21,830 nt of DNA, taken from positions 1 through 21,830 of the forward strand of contig NW_026971894.1 of assembly GCF_026151205.1 (NCBI RefSeq), written 5' to 3'. Under the pieces are notes generated by a model. It was not told the DNA's origin. It made no database searches and worked only from the letters and a program-made list of their open reading frames with translations. Shown in pieces: positions 9,025 through 18,298 of the stretch. The position numbers and the translations under genes are program-made. How positions within the stretch are numbered: position 1 is the first letter of the stretch; each line of letters starts with the position of its first letter. This stretch comes from Bolinopsis microptera (taxonomy: Eukaryota; Ctenophora; Tentaculata; Lobata; Bolinopsidae).

Positions 9025-10577
9025 CGGCCCCTTTTCCGGGTATATTCCATTAGATGGTGCCCCTTTCTTCCCGGGTAAACCATGAATTTGCCTTTCTTCG
9101 GGTACACTTTATAATATTGCCTTTCTGTCCCGTGTAAACATATATTGCCCTTTCGTTTCTTATCGGGTAAACCATTATATTAGCCCCCTTTCCGTCCGGT
9201 AATCCATTAGATTGCCTAGTTCCCTTTCGGGTGAACAACTAATGATATTTGGCATTTTCGTTACGGTAAATAACATTAATTATGCCTTTTTCGTTTCCTT
9301 TTCGGGTAATCATTATATTGCCCCCCTTCTTTGTCCTTCGGGTTAAAACATTTATATGGCATTTTTTCCCTTCGGTATAAAACTTTTATAATTGGGGGCC
9401 CTTCCCCTTCGGGTAATAACTGTAGTATTGCACCTTTCTTTCGGGTATACAATTTTTAACTTGCCCTTTCCTTTTCGTCCCTTCCGGGTAAACCATTAAA
9501 TATTGGCCTTTTTGCTATCGGGGTAAAACATTATATTTGGCCTTTCCTCGGTGTTAATCATGAAGGGGCCCTTTCCCTTCGTCCGTTCGGGTAAAACAGT
9601 ATATTATTATGCCCTTGTTACTGCGTTAAAAAACATTTATCTTGCTGCTTTCCTATCGGTGGAACATTATTATTGGCCTTTGCGTCCGGGTAAAAACATT
9701 ATAGTGCTTCTTCGGGGTTTAAAACCATTATATTGCCCCTTCCCTTCGGGGTGGAACATTAATATTTGCCTTTCTTCGGTGGTAAACATTAAGATTTGCC
9801 CTTTCTCGGTAAACATCTTTATAAAAATGCCTTTTTTCTTCCGGGGTAAAAAAAACATAAGATTTTGCCTTTTCCTTTTTCCGGTAATACATTAATATGC
9901 CCTTTCTTTAGGGTAAAAACATTTATTATGCCCCCCCCTTTCCCCTTCGGGGGAAACTTTATTTGCCTTTCTTTCGGTGAAAAACAGTTAATATTTTGGC
10001 CCTTGCTTCTCGGGGTATACAATTTATCCCTTTCGTTAGGTTTATAAATGCAGGTGGATTACATTATAATGCCCGTTTTCTTTCGGGTAAACATGTAAGT
10101 GCCCTTTCTTTTTTCGGGGGAAACATATTATGCCCTTGTTCTTTCCGGGAAACCAGTAATTTTGGCCCCCCTGTCTTCGGTAAACATTTAATATTGGCCT
10201 TTTCTTCCCCCCGGGGTAAACCATTAATGGCCTTTTTCTTTAGGGTAAACAGTATATGCCCCTTTTCTTCGAGTAAAACATTTATATTGCCCATTTCACC
10301 TTCGGGTGATACATTATATTTTTCCTTTCGTTGGGGTATATGAAACATAAAATAATGGCCTTTCTTTAGCGTCGGTTTAAACATTATAAGGGCCTTTCCA
10401 TCCGCCGTAAACATTATATTTCTGCCCTTTTCTTCCGTCCTGCGGGGTAAACCAGTAATATTGGCCCTGTTTTTTTTCGGGTTAAAACCCATCATATGCA
10501 TTGCCGTTCCCGGGGTAAAACCATGAATATGCCCTTCTTCTTCCTTTGGAGGAAACCATTATAATTTTTCCCCTTTC
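9025..10577. repeat. 27-bp minisatellite block 1 (core TTCGGGTAAACATTATA)
   Basis: About 50 copies of a unit of nominally 26-27 bases are present. The core is TTCGGGTAAACATTATA followed by TTGCCCTTTC. Copies vary in homopolymer length (for example GGGTAAAACA, CCCCTTTTC), so apparent unit length ranges from 25 to 35. Because 27 is a multiple of three, several frames stay open and give periodic peptides on both strands (plus 9551-9895, minus 10064-10501 and others). These are products of the repeat, not genes. Confidence 0.92.
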
Positions 10578-10584
10578 ACGTAGG

Positions 10585-10730
10585 GACAGTTGACCGCGGT
10601 TGGTAGTTTGAACCGGAAGATAGTTTGGCGGTTTTTAGGTAGGGGAATTTTTTCCGGCCAAATATTTTTTTTGCCCCGATCCCACTTTTTCTCAGTCACT
10701 CGTCCCGGTTAATAAAAACCGCCCGGGTCT
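10585..10730. repeat. Direct repeat L1 bounding inter-array module copy 1
   Basis: This segment matches R1, L2 and R2. Shared landmarks in order are ACCGG, GGTTTTTAGG, AATTTT..CGGCCAAATATTTTTTT, CCC-GA-CCCA, TTTTT and GTCCCGGTTAATAAAAACC. It has the same orientation as the others. Confidence 0.65.
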
Positions 10731-11401
10731 CCAGCCTTTTAGGCTTTTTTTTAAAAGGGGATGGTGGCGCATTAATTTTTTAATAATTTTCCGGGGTGGA
10801 TATTTTCTACAAAGACTATAAGTGGTACTAACATTGGTGTGGTTGGTTGGTTTTTCCTCCTTTCTCGGGATCGTTCATTGTTTGGCCTATTTTTGCATAA
10901 TATTTCCACCTTTTGTGTGGGGCCCATTGGACCTTGTAACTTGATGGGTCTGATATATCCCCTTTATTGGGTCCCCAAATTGAATTTAAAAATATAGGCG
11001 ATTTTTAATTTCGTAGGTCTTGACCCTATCCCCTATCATAATGGATTATTAGAGGACTCAAAGTAAAAGGTAACAGTTGTAAATTTAAAAACTTGGAAAA
11101 TTAATTAAAACTGGTCCCCAATAACATGAATTCAGTGTCATCCAGTCCCCATTTTATTGGCCCGTAAGTCGAACAATGTGGAAAACGAAAAGTGCTTCGT
11201 TCGTAATTTTTTGTTTCACCACGGAGTCATTATTTTTCCTGGTCATCGGTTCCAACAATTAAGAGTGAAGTAATTTCTGAACTTTGTTTTTCCACACATT
11301 TTTAGCATATGCGGAAAAATTTCAAAAACTTTGGGCTGTATTCGTCTAATAAGGAATTTACATCTAGACTAAATTTTTTTGAAAGTCTCAAATTTGAAAG
11401 T

Positions 11402-11525
11402 GGACACCGGTAAAATGGCGAGCCCGGTTAAAAAAGTGGTGGTGTTGAGCAATTTCCCGCCATATTTTTTTTTCCCGATACCATTCTTAAAACCCCGGTC
11501 GTTTTAATAAACCTCCCCGGTAAAA
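11402..11525. repeat. Direct repeat R1 bounding module copy 1
   Basis: It starts ACACCGGTAAAATGGCG and continues with GTTGAGCAATTTCCCGCCAT, a T run, CCCGATACCATTCTT, and GTCGTTTTAATAAACC. This is the same series as L1, with R2 (13240-13368) the closest relative. Confidence 0.65.
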
Positions 11526-11561
11526 TTAATTCCCAGTAAAGGTTAATCACCAATAGATTTT

Positions 11562-12462
11562 GGCCATAATTCGTCGGGTAAACAATTAAATTGCTTTCTT
11601 CGGGGTAAAAACCATATATGCCCTTCCGTCGGGAAACAGTAATAAATGCCCTTTGTCCTCCCTGTTCGGGTAAACCATATATAGGCCCCTTTCCCCTGCT
11701 TCGGGTAAACAATTTATATGTACTTTGTTCCCGGTAAACAATAATATGCCCTTTCTCCTTCGGGTAAACAATATATCCTTTCCTTCGGGTTAAAACATTT
11801 AAGATGGCCCTTTTCCTTCCAAGGTAAACAATATAAAATCCTTTCTTCGGGTAAATCCATTATATATCCTTTGCACGTTTCGTGAAACATTATATCCTGT
11901 CTTCTTCGGGGAAACTATAATATGCCTTTCTTCCGGTAAACATTTATATCCCCTTTCCCCTTCCGGGGAAAAACATTATATTTGGCCCTTATCCTTCGGT
12001 TTAAACATTAAAATTATTGTCCCCTTTTCCCTTCGGTAAAAACAATTAATATGTGGGCACCTGTTCTTATCCGGTAAATACATTAAATTGGGGCCACCCA
12101 GTTACCTGCGGTAATCATTATATGCCATTTTCTTAGGGGTAAACTTTTTTTCCTTTCCCGAGGAAAACATGTATAGATTTGGCCCGCCTTCGGTATCAGT
12201 ATATTTGTTTCCTTTCCCTTTTGGGTAAACCATATATATTGCCCTTGTCATACCTCGGGGTAAACATTAGATTGCCCCTTTCGCGCCGGTAAAATCCATT
12301 TAATAATTGCCTTTCTGCTTCGTCCCCTCGGGTAAAACAATTATATGCCTTCTGTTCGGGTAACATCCATATGCCTTTCCTTCGGTAAAACTTTATAAGA
12401 TCCCCGTTCGTTTCTTTGGGTTATACATTTAGATATTTCCTTTTTCTTCGGGTAACTTTACA
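11562..12462. repeat. 27-bp minisatellite block 2
   Basis: About 30 copies of the same unit as block 1 (TTCGGGTAAACATTATA core) are in the same orientation. Frames open across it on the minus strand (11428-11712, 11586-11771) are repeat translations. Confidence 0.92.
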
Positions 12463-12473
12463 TCTCGGAGTTA

Positions 12474-12592
12474 TTTTTGACCGGATATAAAGTGGGGGCC
12501 GGAGGTTTTTAGGGGGTTAATTGCGCCAATTATTTTTTTCCCGAACCACAATTTTTGTCACCGTCCCGTTTAATAAACCCGCCCGTCCTCAC
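12474..12592. repeat. Direct repeat L2 bounding module copy 2
   Basis: The order GACCGG, GGAGGTTTTTAGGGGG, AATTGCGCCAATTATTTTTTT, CCCGAACCACAATTTTTG, CACCGTCCCGTTTAATAAAC matches L1 and R2. Confidence 0.65.
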
Positions 12593-13239
12593 ACAGCTTT
12601 TAGCTTTTTAAAGGTATGGTGCTGCTTAATTTTTAAATTTCCGTTGGTCTTATAATTTTTCTAAAAAAGACTATTGGAAACACCTTGTTGGTTTTTTAAG
12701 AAGTTTTTTTTTTCGTCCGTGTCATTGGCCTTAAAATTAGGCATAAAATTCCTCCTTGTTTGGGCCCCTATGCCTTTGGTCTTATTAGGGTCATATCCTT
12801 TATTGTCAAAAGGTTGATTGTAAATAGGTTCCAATTTTTAAATTTTCTAGGATATTGGCAACCTATCCCGACCATATGAAAATATGGACACAAAAGTAAA
12901 AGGAAACAGTTAAATTTAAAACCTTGAATTAATTAAAAACTGTCAATAACATTAAATCCAGTTTCATCAGTCCCGCATTTAAATTCGTAATTTCTAAAAC
13001 AAATGTGAACGTATGCACCTATTCTGTCGAAAGTTTTGATTTCACCACGAGTCAGTATGTTCCCTGTACCCCTAACTTTTCTACAAGTTAAGTGATAATT
13101 CGACGTTGGTTCCACAATTTTTAGCCAATGCGAAAATTTCCAAAAACTTACTTGGCCCTTATCTTCTAAAATAAGGAAATTTTTACAATCTGAGGACAAA
13201 AGTTTTTTTGAAATCCGAAAAAAAATTGAAAGGTTTTGG

Positions 13240-13368
13240 GAACACCGGTTAAATTATGGAGGAACCGGGAAAAATGTGTGGGTTTTGGAGCAATTTCGGC
13301 CATTAAAAATTTTTTTCCCGAACCATATTTTTAACCGGGTCACCGGGTTTAATAAAATCCCTCCGTAA
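13240..13368. repeat. Direct repeat R2 bounding module copy 2
   Basis: It starts ACACCGGTTAAATTATGG, then TTTTGGAGCAATTTCGGCCA, a T run, CCCGAACCATATTTTTAACC, GTCACCGGGTTTAATAAAA. It closely matches R1 and, from AATTTCGGCCA on, L1 and L2. Confidence 0.65.
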
Positions 13369-13384
13369 TAAATTCCCCGAAGTA

Positions 13385-13922
13385 TAGGTAAAAAAACAAT
13401 TAATGGCCTTTCTTCGGGTAAACCATAAAATTGGCTTTTTTCCTGCGGGTATAAACAAAGTATATTGCCCCCCGTTCTTCCTCGGTAAAACATTATATGC
13501 CTTTTCTTCGGGTTAAACAAGTAGGTAGCCCTTTCTTCGTAATACATTTATAATGTCCCTTCTGCGTGAAACATTTTATTCCCCTTTTCTTCGGTAAAAC
13601 ATGTATAATGCCCTTTCCGTCGGTAAATCATTATATTGGGGGCCCTATTTGCTTCATGGTAAACCCATTTTAAAATGCCCCCTTTCTATCCGGTTTGAAA
13701 AAACATGGCAATATGCCCCCTTTGTTCTTCGGTAAAAATTATATGGCCATTCTTCGGGGGTAAACATTATGAAATGCCTTGCCTTCCGTAAACATTAATA
13801 AATGGCCCCTTTTCTTCGGGTTAAACCAAGTAAATGGCATTGTCCTTCGGGTAAACAGTTATAGTGGTCCCCCCCCCCGACCCCCACCCTTTCTTCGGTT
13901 AAAACATTAATATGCCTTTGTT
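13385..13922. repeat. 27-bp minisatellite block 3
   Basis: About 18-19 copies of the TTCGGGTAAACATTATA unit have the same orientation as blocks 1 and 2. The block ends at 13922, where unrelated sequence begins. A C-rich inflation sits at 13867-13888. Confidence 0.9.
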
Positions 13923-14835
13923 TTCTCCACGTTTTGTTCACGCACATGGTTGGTTTTTTTCGATTGCGCCAAAAAACTAACGCAGTAGAATCCTGAATAC
14001 TTGTTGCGACGAATTATTTGTAATTATTAGAATAAAATCCCTACAAATATAATATTCGCCGGAAGAACTTGGTAGACGGGTCCACTATTGCCCCCCATGT
14101 GGTAATTGGGGGAGCACTAAATTACATATGGTCCCACGTTTTTGCGAAAAACAACGAATTTAAAAGCCATAAAAATCAATTTAAAGATCAACAAGGCTTG
14201 TGAATGGAACGCGCATCTAAAGTGTCCGAAGAAAACTTGTTACGAGCCATTTTTAAAAGCATTGGCCATTATATTTTGTTTCACATCTAAATTGGATCTC
14301 GAAAATTTTTTGTTGTTTTCTGGAGGAATTTTAAAAAAAGCTGTATACCAAATCCAATTTATTTGGGTATAATATATATAGTGTACTGCTAAATGTGGAG
14401 GGCCCGGGCGGGACCTTTTACTTAAATATAGTTATAGCCATTTACTTGATCATATTGTTTAATGTGCAACCTAAGGTGTATTAATTGGCCCAGAAATCCA
14501 AAGGTTCAATTTGTAAACGGAGGTTTTATTTAATATTAACCAGGGAAACCGAATTAAGAAAATGTAACAGAGTTCCGATAGATTTTTTATTTGTTGCCAT
14601 GGGCAAAATCCCCCCCAATTAACATCGTGGTTCCCCGCCGGGTAAGTCCTCTTTAATTGAGTCTTAATATACTCCCTTCATAATATTAATTCCATTGCTT
14701 TCTTATTCTAAAAAAAAAATAACATAATGGAAACTGGCGCCAAAGTTTCCCATTGTAATGGTTCCCCCTCCCTCTAGCGCCGTTTACAATTTTGAGTTAC
14801 CAATCCCCCGCCGTGGGGGGCAAGTCACCCACGGT
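13923..14835. other. AT-rich non-repetitive stretch with one unrecognised ORF
   Basis: No array is present. The only long frame is at 14142-14372 (plus, 76 codons, TTG start). It contains three Cys in a short span (residues ~20-33) followed by a hydrophobic segment. It has no recognised motif and no supporting splice signal, and may be chance. Short GC-rich words such as TTCCCCGCCGGGTAAGTC (14630-14648) and a similar one at about 14800-14826 may be two copies of a dispersed word. Confidence 0.4.
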
Positions 14836-14897
14836 TTTACATGAGTGGAATGAGGGATGATAATCGTTGTGCTCATGTAAATTCAGCACAATTATCG
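14836..14897. repeat. Two interlocking inverted repeats
   Basis: TTTACATGAG (14836-14845) pairs perfectly with CTCATGTAAA (14872-14881). GATAATCGTTGTGCT (14859-14873) pairs with AGCACAATTATC (14885-14896) apart from extra bases in the left arm. The arms overlap in space (A-B-A'-B' order), so only one hairpin can form at a time in a single strand unless a pseudoknot forms. Confidence 0.65.
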
Positions 14898-15049
14898 GGG
14901 GGTTTGGGGGCGCCGGTCTTCGGAAAAATCTTTACTCAACATACCGCCCACATTATTTTTAATACCTAACCAAAAACTGTAACCCCCAAAATTAATATCA
15001 CTTGTTTCAACCCTTATTAAGATAGTGCCGCTGTTTGCAGTCTATAAGT

Positions 15050-15215
15050 ACTTCGCTTTTTTCAACTTATTTATATTATATATTTCCACTGTTCCAATTT
15101 AAAAATTATATTCCACTTTTCCAAACTTTAGTTTTATTCCCGCCTTTTTCAGACGTAATTAATGTTAGTTTCCATCTTTCCAAATTTATGTGTAAAAATA
15201 TTCCACTTGGTCCCA
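15050..15215. repeat. Weak ~28-bp tandem repeat (TTCCACTTTTCCAAA)
   Basis: TTCCACT or a variant occurs at 15084, 15111, 15137 (TTCCCGCCT), 15170 (TTCCATCT) and 15201, spacings 26 to 33, each followed by an A/T-rich linker. An earlier degenerate copy begins at about 15053. The plus-strand frame at 15035-15271 spans it and is rich in Phe/Leu/Pro because of the unit. Confidence 0.5.
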
Positions 15216-15796
15216 ACTGGTATCCGGCCAAAATGGGGTTAAAACGTGTAATAACAATTTTAATGTTTTAAGATCTAGATCGATTCAAATAGTTTTGAAA
15301 GAGATCATGTTAGACTTCAGTTAGTTAAACGTGTTTATTGCTCGTCCTGTTTCCCAAAGGACTATTTAATAAAAAGCCATCCGAATAATTCTGAAATTTA
15401 TCTTACATATGAGACATAAAATGTTACCAGTATCATCTTTAGTCCCCAGCTTCCAGTTTTTAAATAGAGGAAAGAATTTTTTAAAAAACCGTGTTTAAAC
15501 AAATTACTTTAAACTAAAAAAAACCTTTGGTCTTAAATGGGTGAGTTAGGAACTCCATGTTTTACAATTGTAATGTTAAAATTTTTTCTTGAAATTTTGT
15601 TGTGTTGGCTAAAGAAAATATATTTTATGCCCGACCTAGGGGATATTTGGTATTTACATTATGTATCGGGACACATTTACGGTGTGGGGGGTTTTTAATC
15701 GTGGTGGCTATTAACGAGTAAAACTTTTCAAAAATCAGTATTAAGCGGTATTAATATATATATATAAGTAATTAAAACCTATTTAGAAGACGATAT

Positions 15797-15997
15797 TTAA
15801 ATAATTACAATAGTGCCTCTAGTATTCATTTTATTCCAAGCTAAAAAAATTTTTTGTTTTGTAATTGCCTTAAGTTTTGTAAACAACGGTTTACTATGGT
15901 TGCCCCCCCTGCAGCCTTCATTTGCGTTTTTAATTTCAAATTCGGACTTTTTTTCCACCTTCATCCGTTTCCCCCAGGTATACCGTGTTAGTTGCAT
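15797..15997 (-). other. Coding-like minus-strand ORF, unrecognised
   Basis: ATG at 15997 opens a 66-codon frame rich in Lys, Glu and Asn with mixed third-codon bases. It lies 65 bases downstream of the minus-strand ORF at 16063-16365 and could be a further part of the same broken gene. A competing plus-strand frame (15813-16046) covers the same DNA but is dominated by Phe/Leu/Val from T runs. No motif is recognised. Confidence 0.2.
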
Positions 15998-16062
15998 AGT
16001 GGATTTGGTTTTGGTTTTTGTAGTCCCCCTAGGTTACTCCTTATAAATTTTTAAAGTAGTAT

Positions 16063-16365
16063 CTAGTGTGTCTTTTTAAAATACCCGTTGTTGTTATGAT
16101 GATTTACTTCAATATGTGATACAATGGAAAAGACGGCACGTTTCCCCCTGTAACATCCAGGTTTTCCAATGCCTTGGTCCCTGTGGTAACCACGCCACCC
16201 GTGCACCACCCTAGCCTGATGGAAATTGAAATAGGGTAACCCAAGGTGCTTCTGCTTAAGATTCAGGACGGAGTTAGGAGCGTTTGTCGTGTAAAGCTGT
16301 AAGGTGGGGTTAGTTATATTCAATTTTTCCCCAGAGGGGGCTTTTATGTAATTTACTTTAGACAT
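16063..16365 (-). CDS. Hypothetical protein or exon, 100 codons, unrecognised
   Basis: ATG at 16365 opens a 100-codon frame of balanced composition. The segment around residues 40-75 is rich in Gly, His, Tyr and Arg (pieces NFHQARVVHGWRGYHRD and KPGCYRGKRAVFS), and the C-terminus is His/Asn-rich. Homopolymers are less inflated here than elsewhere, so the frame may be intact. Neighbouring minus-strand ORFs at 16807-17025 and 15797-15997 would be upstream and downstream in a minus-strand gene. I do not recognise the family. It could be an exon, a decayed transposon piece or chance. Confidence 0.3.
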   Translation of the reverse strand: MSKVNYIKAPSGEKLNITNPTLQLYTTNAPNSVLNLKQKHLGLPYFNFHQARVVHGWRGYHRDQGIGKPGCYRGKRAVFSIVSHIEVNHHNNNGYFKKTH

Positions 16366-16420
16366 ATGATTCCTTTCATCAGGTTGTTCATATCCCTTTG
16401 TGCGCTACTTGATTATTTAA

Positions 16421-16777
16421 TGCCTAGTCCCAAGCCTACACTATGAGTATGGACGTACGCAAGTTTTTTTAATTCATTTCCTCCAGGTGTTTTTGGTCAT
16501 TTGGTTTGATTGTGTTTTACATCATGGTGTTCTTATATATTACATCCCAATTGTTGCCCCTTTCGGGATCGCTTCTACTGAAACTAATGTATATAATACA
16601 GCTTGTATTCTCTTCTACTTTTAATTACAGTCCCCAATTACTACCGGACACTTCTTTTTGTATTCTGTATTTATCTTAGCTCTTGGTTTTTACATATCTT
16701 CCGGACCCGATACCGGCATATTATGTGGCCCGGCATGATCCTTTTGAACCGTTTTTTAACTACACATCGTTTCACAT
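16421..16777 (+). other. Plus-strand open stretches with acceptor-like site, hydrophobic
   Basis: One phase is open, without ATG, from 16421 to about 16640 and encodes a hydrophobic peptide. A consensus-like acceptor (CTTCTACTTTTAATTACAG) ends at 16630. From 16631 another phase stays open for ~50 codons to about 16780, encoding an aromatic/aliphatic segment with many Arg and Tyr. These could be membrane-protein exons. They conflict in strand with the minus-strand ORFs on either side (16063-16365, 16807-17025). No family is recognised. Confidence 0.15.
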
Positions 16778-16806
16778 GACAGAAATCACTGGGGATCCTT
16801 TTTACC

Positions 16807-17025
16807 CTACAATCGTTTTGGGCATTTCCAATACATTGTTTTAAAAACCTCCCTGGTTAATTGTGTGTGCGGAATATGGCGGAAAAGTTGTGTTTTTCTA
16901 TTCCAACCTCCCCACCTTCGTTTTACCAAGATTTTAAACGTACCATTCTGGGCTGTTGTTCCAATCTTTTTAATGGGTTTGGGCTCCTTCCATTTTAATG
17001 TACATCCGCCTTGAAAACCGTTCAT
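16807..17025 (-). other. Coding-like minus-strand ORF, 72 codons, unrecognised
   Basis: ATG at 17025 opens a basic frame (many Lys/Arg, plus several Trp: GGWNRK, MYWKCPKRL) ending at 16807. Its third codon positions are mixed rather than uniformly A/T, which is coding-like. It is the most upstream of three minus-strand ORFs in 15.8-17.0 kb. The 440 bases between it and the 16063-16365 ORF have many minus-strand stops and could be an intron. No motif is recognised. Confidence 0.2.
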
Positions 17026-17100
17026 CCGATTTACCGAGTTTATTTACAGTGGCTTTCAAATTGACCGGTTGTCTATGAGATAAATCCTCATATGTTTTAA

Positions 17101-17217
17101 CAGTTGAGAGGAAACACTGATAAACACTTCATGTTCGGAGGACCTGTTGTCCCCGAGGCCCATTGGTTTGTGGGGCTTACCGAGAGAAAGCAAATAATTT
17201 ATGGAAAGGAAGTATAA
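17101..17217 (+). CDS. Candidate exon after a good splice acceptor, unrecognised
   Basis: A T-rich tract ending TATGTTTTAACAG (cag at 17101-17103) is followed by an open phase of 37 codons to TAA at 17215-17217. In that phase the upstream codon is a stop (TAA at 17098), so the frame begins exactly at the acceptor, as expected for an exon. Its peptide is non-repetitive and ordinary in composition (GNTDKHFMFGGPVVPEAHW), and local G+C is higher than around it. It may be a terminal exon. GTATAA at 17212 is a weak donor alternative. On the minus strand CTCTCG/GTAAGC near 17180 is a rival donor. No family is recognised. Confidence 0.28.
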   Translation, partial: QLRGNTDKHFMFGGPVVPEAHWFVGLTERKQIIYGKEV

Positions 17218-18166
17218 AATTTAAAGACGAGCTAAGAAAGCTCATGGGTTTTGTATAATTAGTGCCGACTGCAGAGGCGTTTACTATTAGTTAGTACAGT
17301 GTCCTATTAAAAGTAAGAAGCAACACGGGAACCTTTTTAAATTCCCCCTGCAAGCTACTAAAATATTATGAGGAGTAAACTTCAGCTACTTAAACAGGTG
17401 TGCCAACTGACCAAAATAATAAATCATCTGTAAAATTTTCTTCATGTAAGCATTTTTATCTAAACTAGCACCTTAACTAGTAGTAAGTAGTTTAAAAACA
17501 GTAAGTAATAGTAAAGCCAGTAAGTAGTTTAGTAGTGGAGTATTACATCCGGTTGAAAACCCAGCTTTTGTATCGTACTTTAAGCACGAATTTGGCGTGC
17601 TATTTTCCCCTTTATAAAGTAATATGGCCCGTCTATTAACGAAATTAAGATAAAAATATAAAAGTTTTGTCTGGCAATTTTACGAAGAGGTGGGAGGGTT
17701 TTTTTTTTGTTTGTTAAACGCTTACTTTTTTATTAAATATTAATTGATACCTCCCCCCCTGTAAATAACCAGCGTGTTAATAATTATGACTCCTATTTTT
17801 AGAAGGAGTATCAAAAGAAACGAACTGGTTAAGCATTAACCCGTATAATAAAAATGCCGTTGCCGAATAAAACATTCCCCGTGAAAGGAAAGAATATCGT
17901 GTGAGTATAAATATTAATGTATAACATATATGTGTAAATTCAATAAATAGTATAGTGTGTTAGGGGTTTTTTTTTTTTTTTTCAACTTATAGTTTATACA
18001 TTTTTAATAGGGCCCGAAATAAATTTGTGTAAACATACTTAAGGTTACTGGTAAGAGTATTCTAGGTCCGCTTATCATTTTATTATTAATAATTATTCAA
18101 CTTAGCAAGTTGTTAATTCTTTTAATAAATATGGAACCAGTTTTAAATGCAAATAGTTAATTCAAG
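17218..18166. other. AT-rich stretch, no gene seen
   Basis: There are many stops in all frames. It holds a short run of AGTAAGTAG-like words at 17476-17545 (simple sequence built on AGTA) and a 16-base T tract near 17967-17982. I see no RNA gene or clear tandem array. Confidence 0.55.
17476..17545. repeat. AGTA-based simple repeat
   Basis: The words ACTAGTAGTAAGTAGTTT, CAGTAAGTAATAGTAA and CAGTAAGTAGTTTAGTAG follow one another, giving an irregular repeat built from AGTA and AGTAAGTAG. Confidence 0.5.
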
Positions 18167-18298
18167 ATGACTACCCTCTCCCTCGAAGTTTATGTTATCA
18201 GAACAGCAATTAAACCTCCAGGAACCGGGCGCAGTAATAAAATAGACGGAGGTGTGACCCTGAGGAGAAAGAAGCCTGGGTCCACAGGTCCCACCTAG
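18167..18298 (+). CDS. Small ORF or exon, 43 codons, unrecognised
   Basis: ATG at 18167 opens 43 sense codons to TAG at 18296-18298, immediately followed by GTAATT, a usable donor. The segment is much richer in G+C than its surroundings and encodes a basic C-terminal half (TLRRKKPGSTGPT). The minus strand offers a rival reading: CTTCTTTCTCCTCAG near 18262-18276 is a good acceptor, so an exon could lie on that strand instead. Composition says this small island is special. Function is unknown. Confidence 0.2.
   Translation: MTTLSLEVYVIRTAIKPPGTGRSNKIDGGVTLRRKKPGSTGPT

Larger units (their letters stand above)
10585..11525. repeat. Inter-array module, copy 1 (~0.94 kb)
   Basis: This sequence between blocks 1 and 2 of the 27-bp array is repeated, with divergence and indels, at 12474-13368. 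Collinear landmarks include GGGTCTGATATATCCCCTTTA against GGGTCATATCCTTTATTG, AAAGTAAAAGGTAACAGTTG against AAAGTAAAAGGAAACAGTTA, TTTCACCACGGAGTCA against TTTCACCACGAGTCA, and GCATATGCGGAAAAATTTC against GCCAATGCGAAAATTTCC. Its ends (10585-10730, 11402-11525) are related to each other as direct repeats. No conserved coding frame was found. It may be a non-autonomous mobile element or one part of a long composite satellite unit. Confidence 0.8.
12474..13368. repeat. Inter-array module, copy 2 (~0.9 kb)
   Basis: This is the second copy of the module at 10585-11525, in the same orientation and the same place relative to the 27-bp arrays. It differs by many substitutions and indels, too many to be only homopolymer error, so the two copies have probably diverged. 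The 88-codon minus-strand frame at 12933-13199 is not conserved as an open frame in copy 1 (about 11100-11390). I therefore do not call it a gene. Confidence 0.8.

Noticed and set aside
9050-10501. Several frames with periodic peptides (FTRKKG/LPEGKG-like repeats), suggesting a repeat protein
   Set aside because: They are translations of the 27-bp unit, whose length is a multiple of three. Phase changes with every indel and both strands are open.
12933-13199. 88-codon minus-strand ORF in module copy 2
   Set aside because: The aligned part of module copy 1 (about 11100-11390) is not open in the same way, so there is no sign of selection for coding.
9025-13922. Telomere-like or CRISPR-like interpretation of the 27-bp arrays (TTCGGG or TTAGGG words; regular short repeats)
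   Set aside because: The unit is 27 bp with no TTAGGG periodicity, and copies are directly abutting with no unique spacers, so it is a minisatellite and not telomere or CRISPR.
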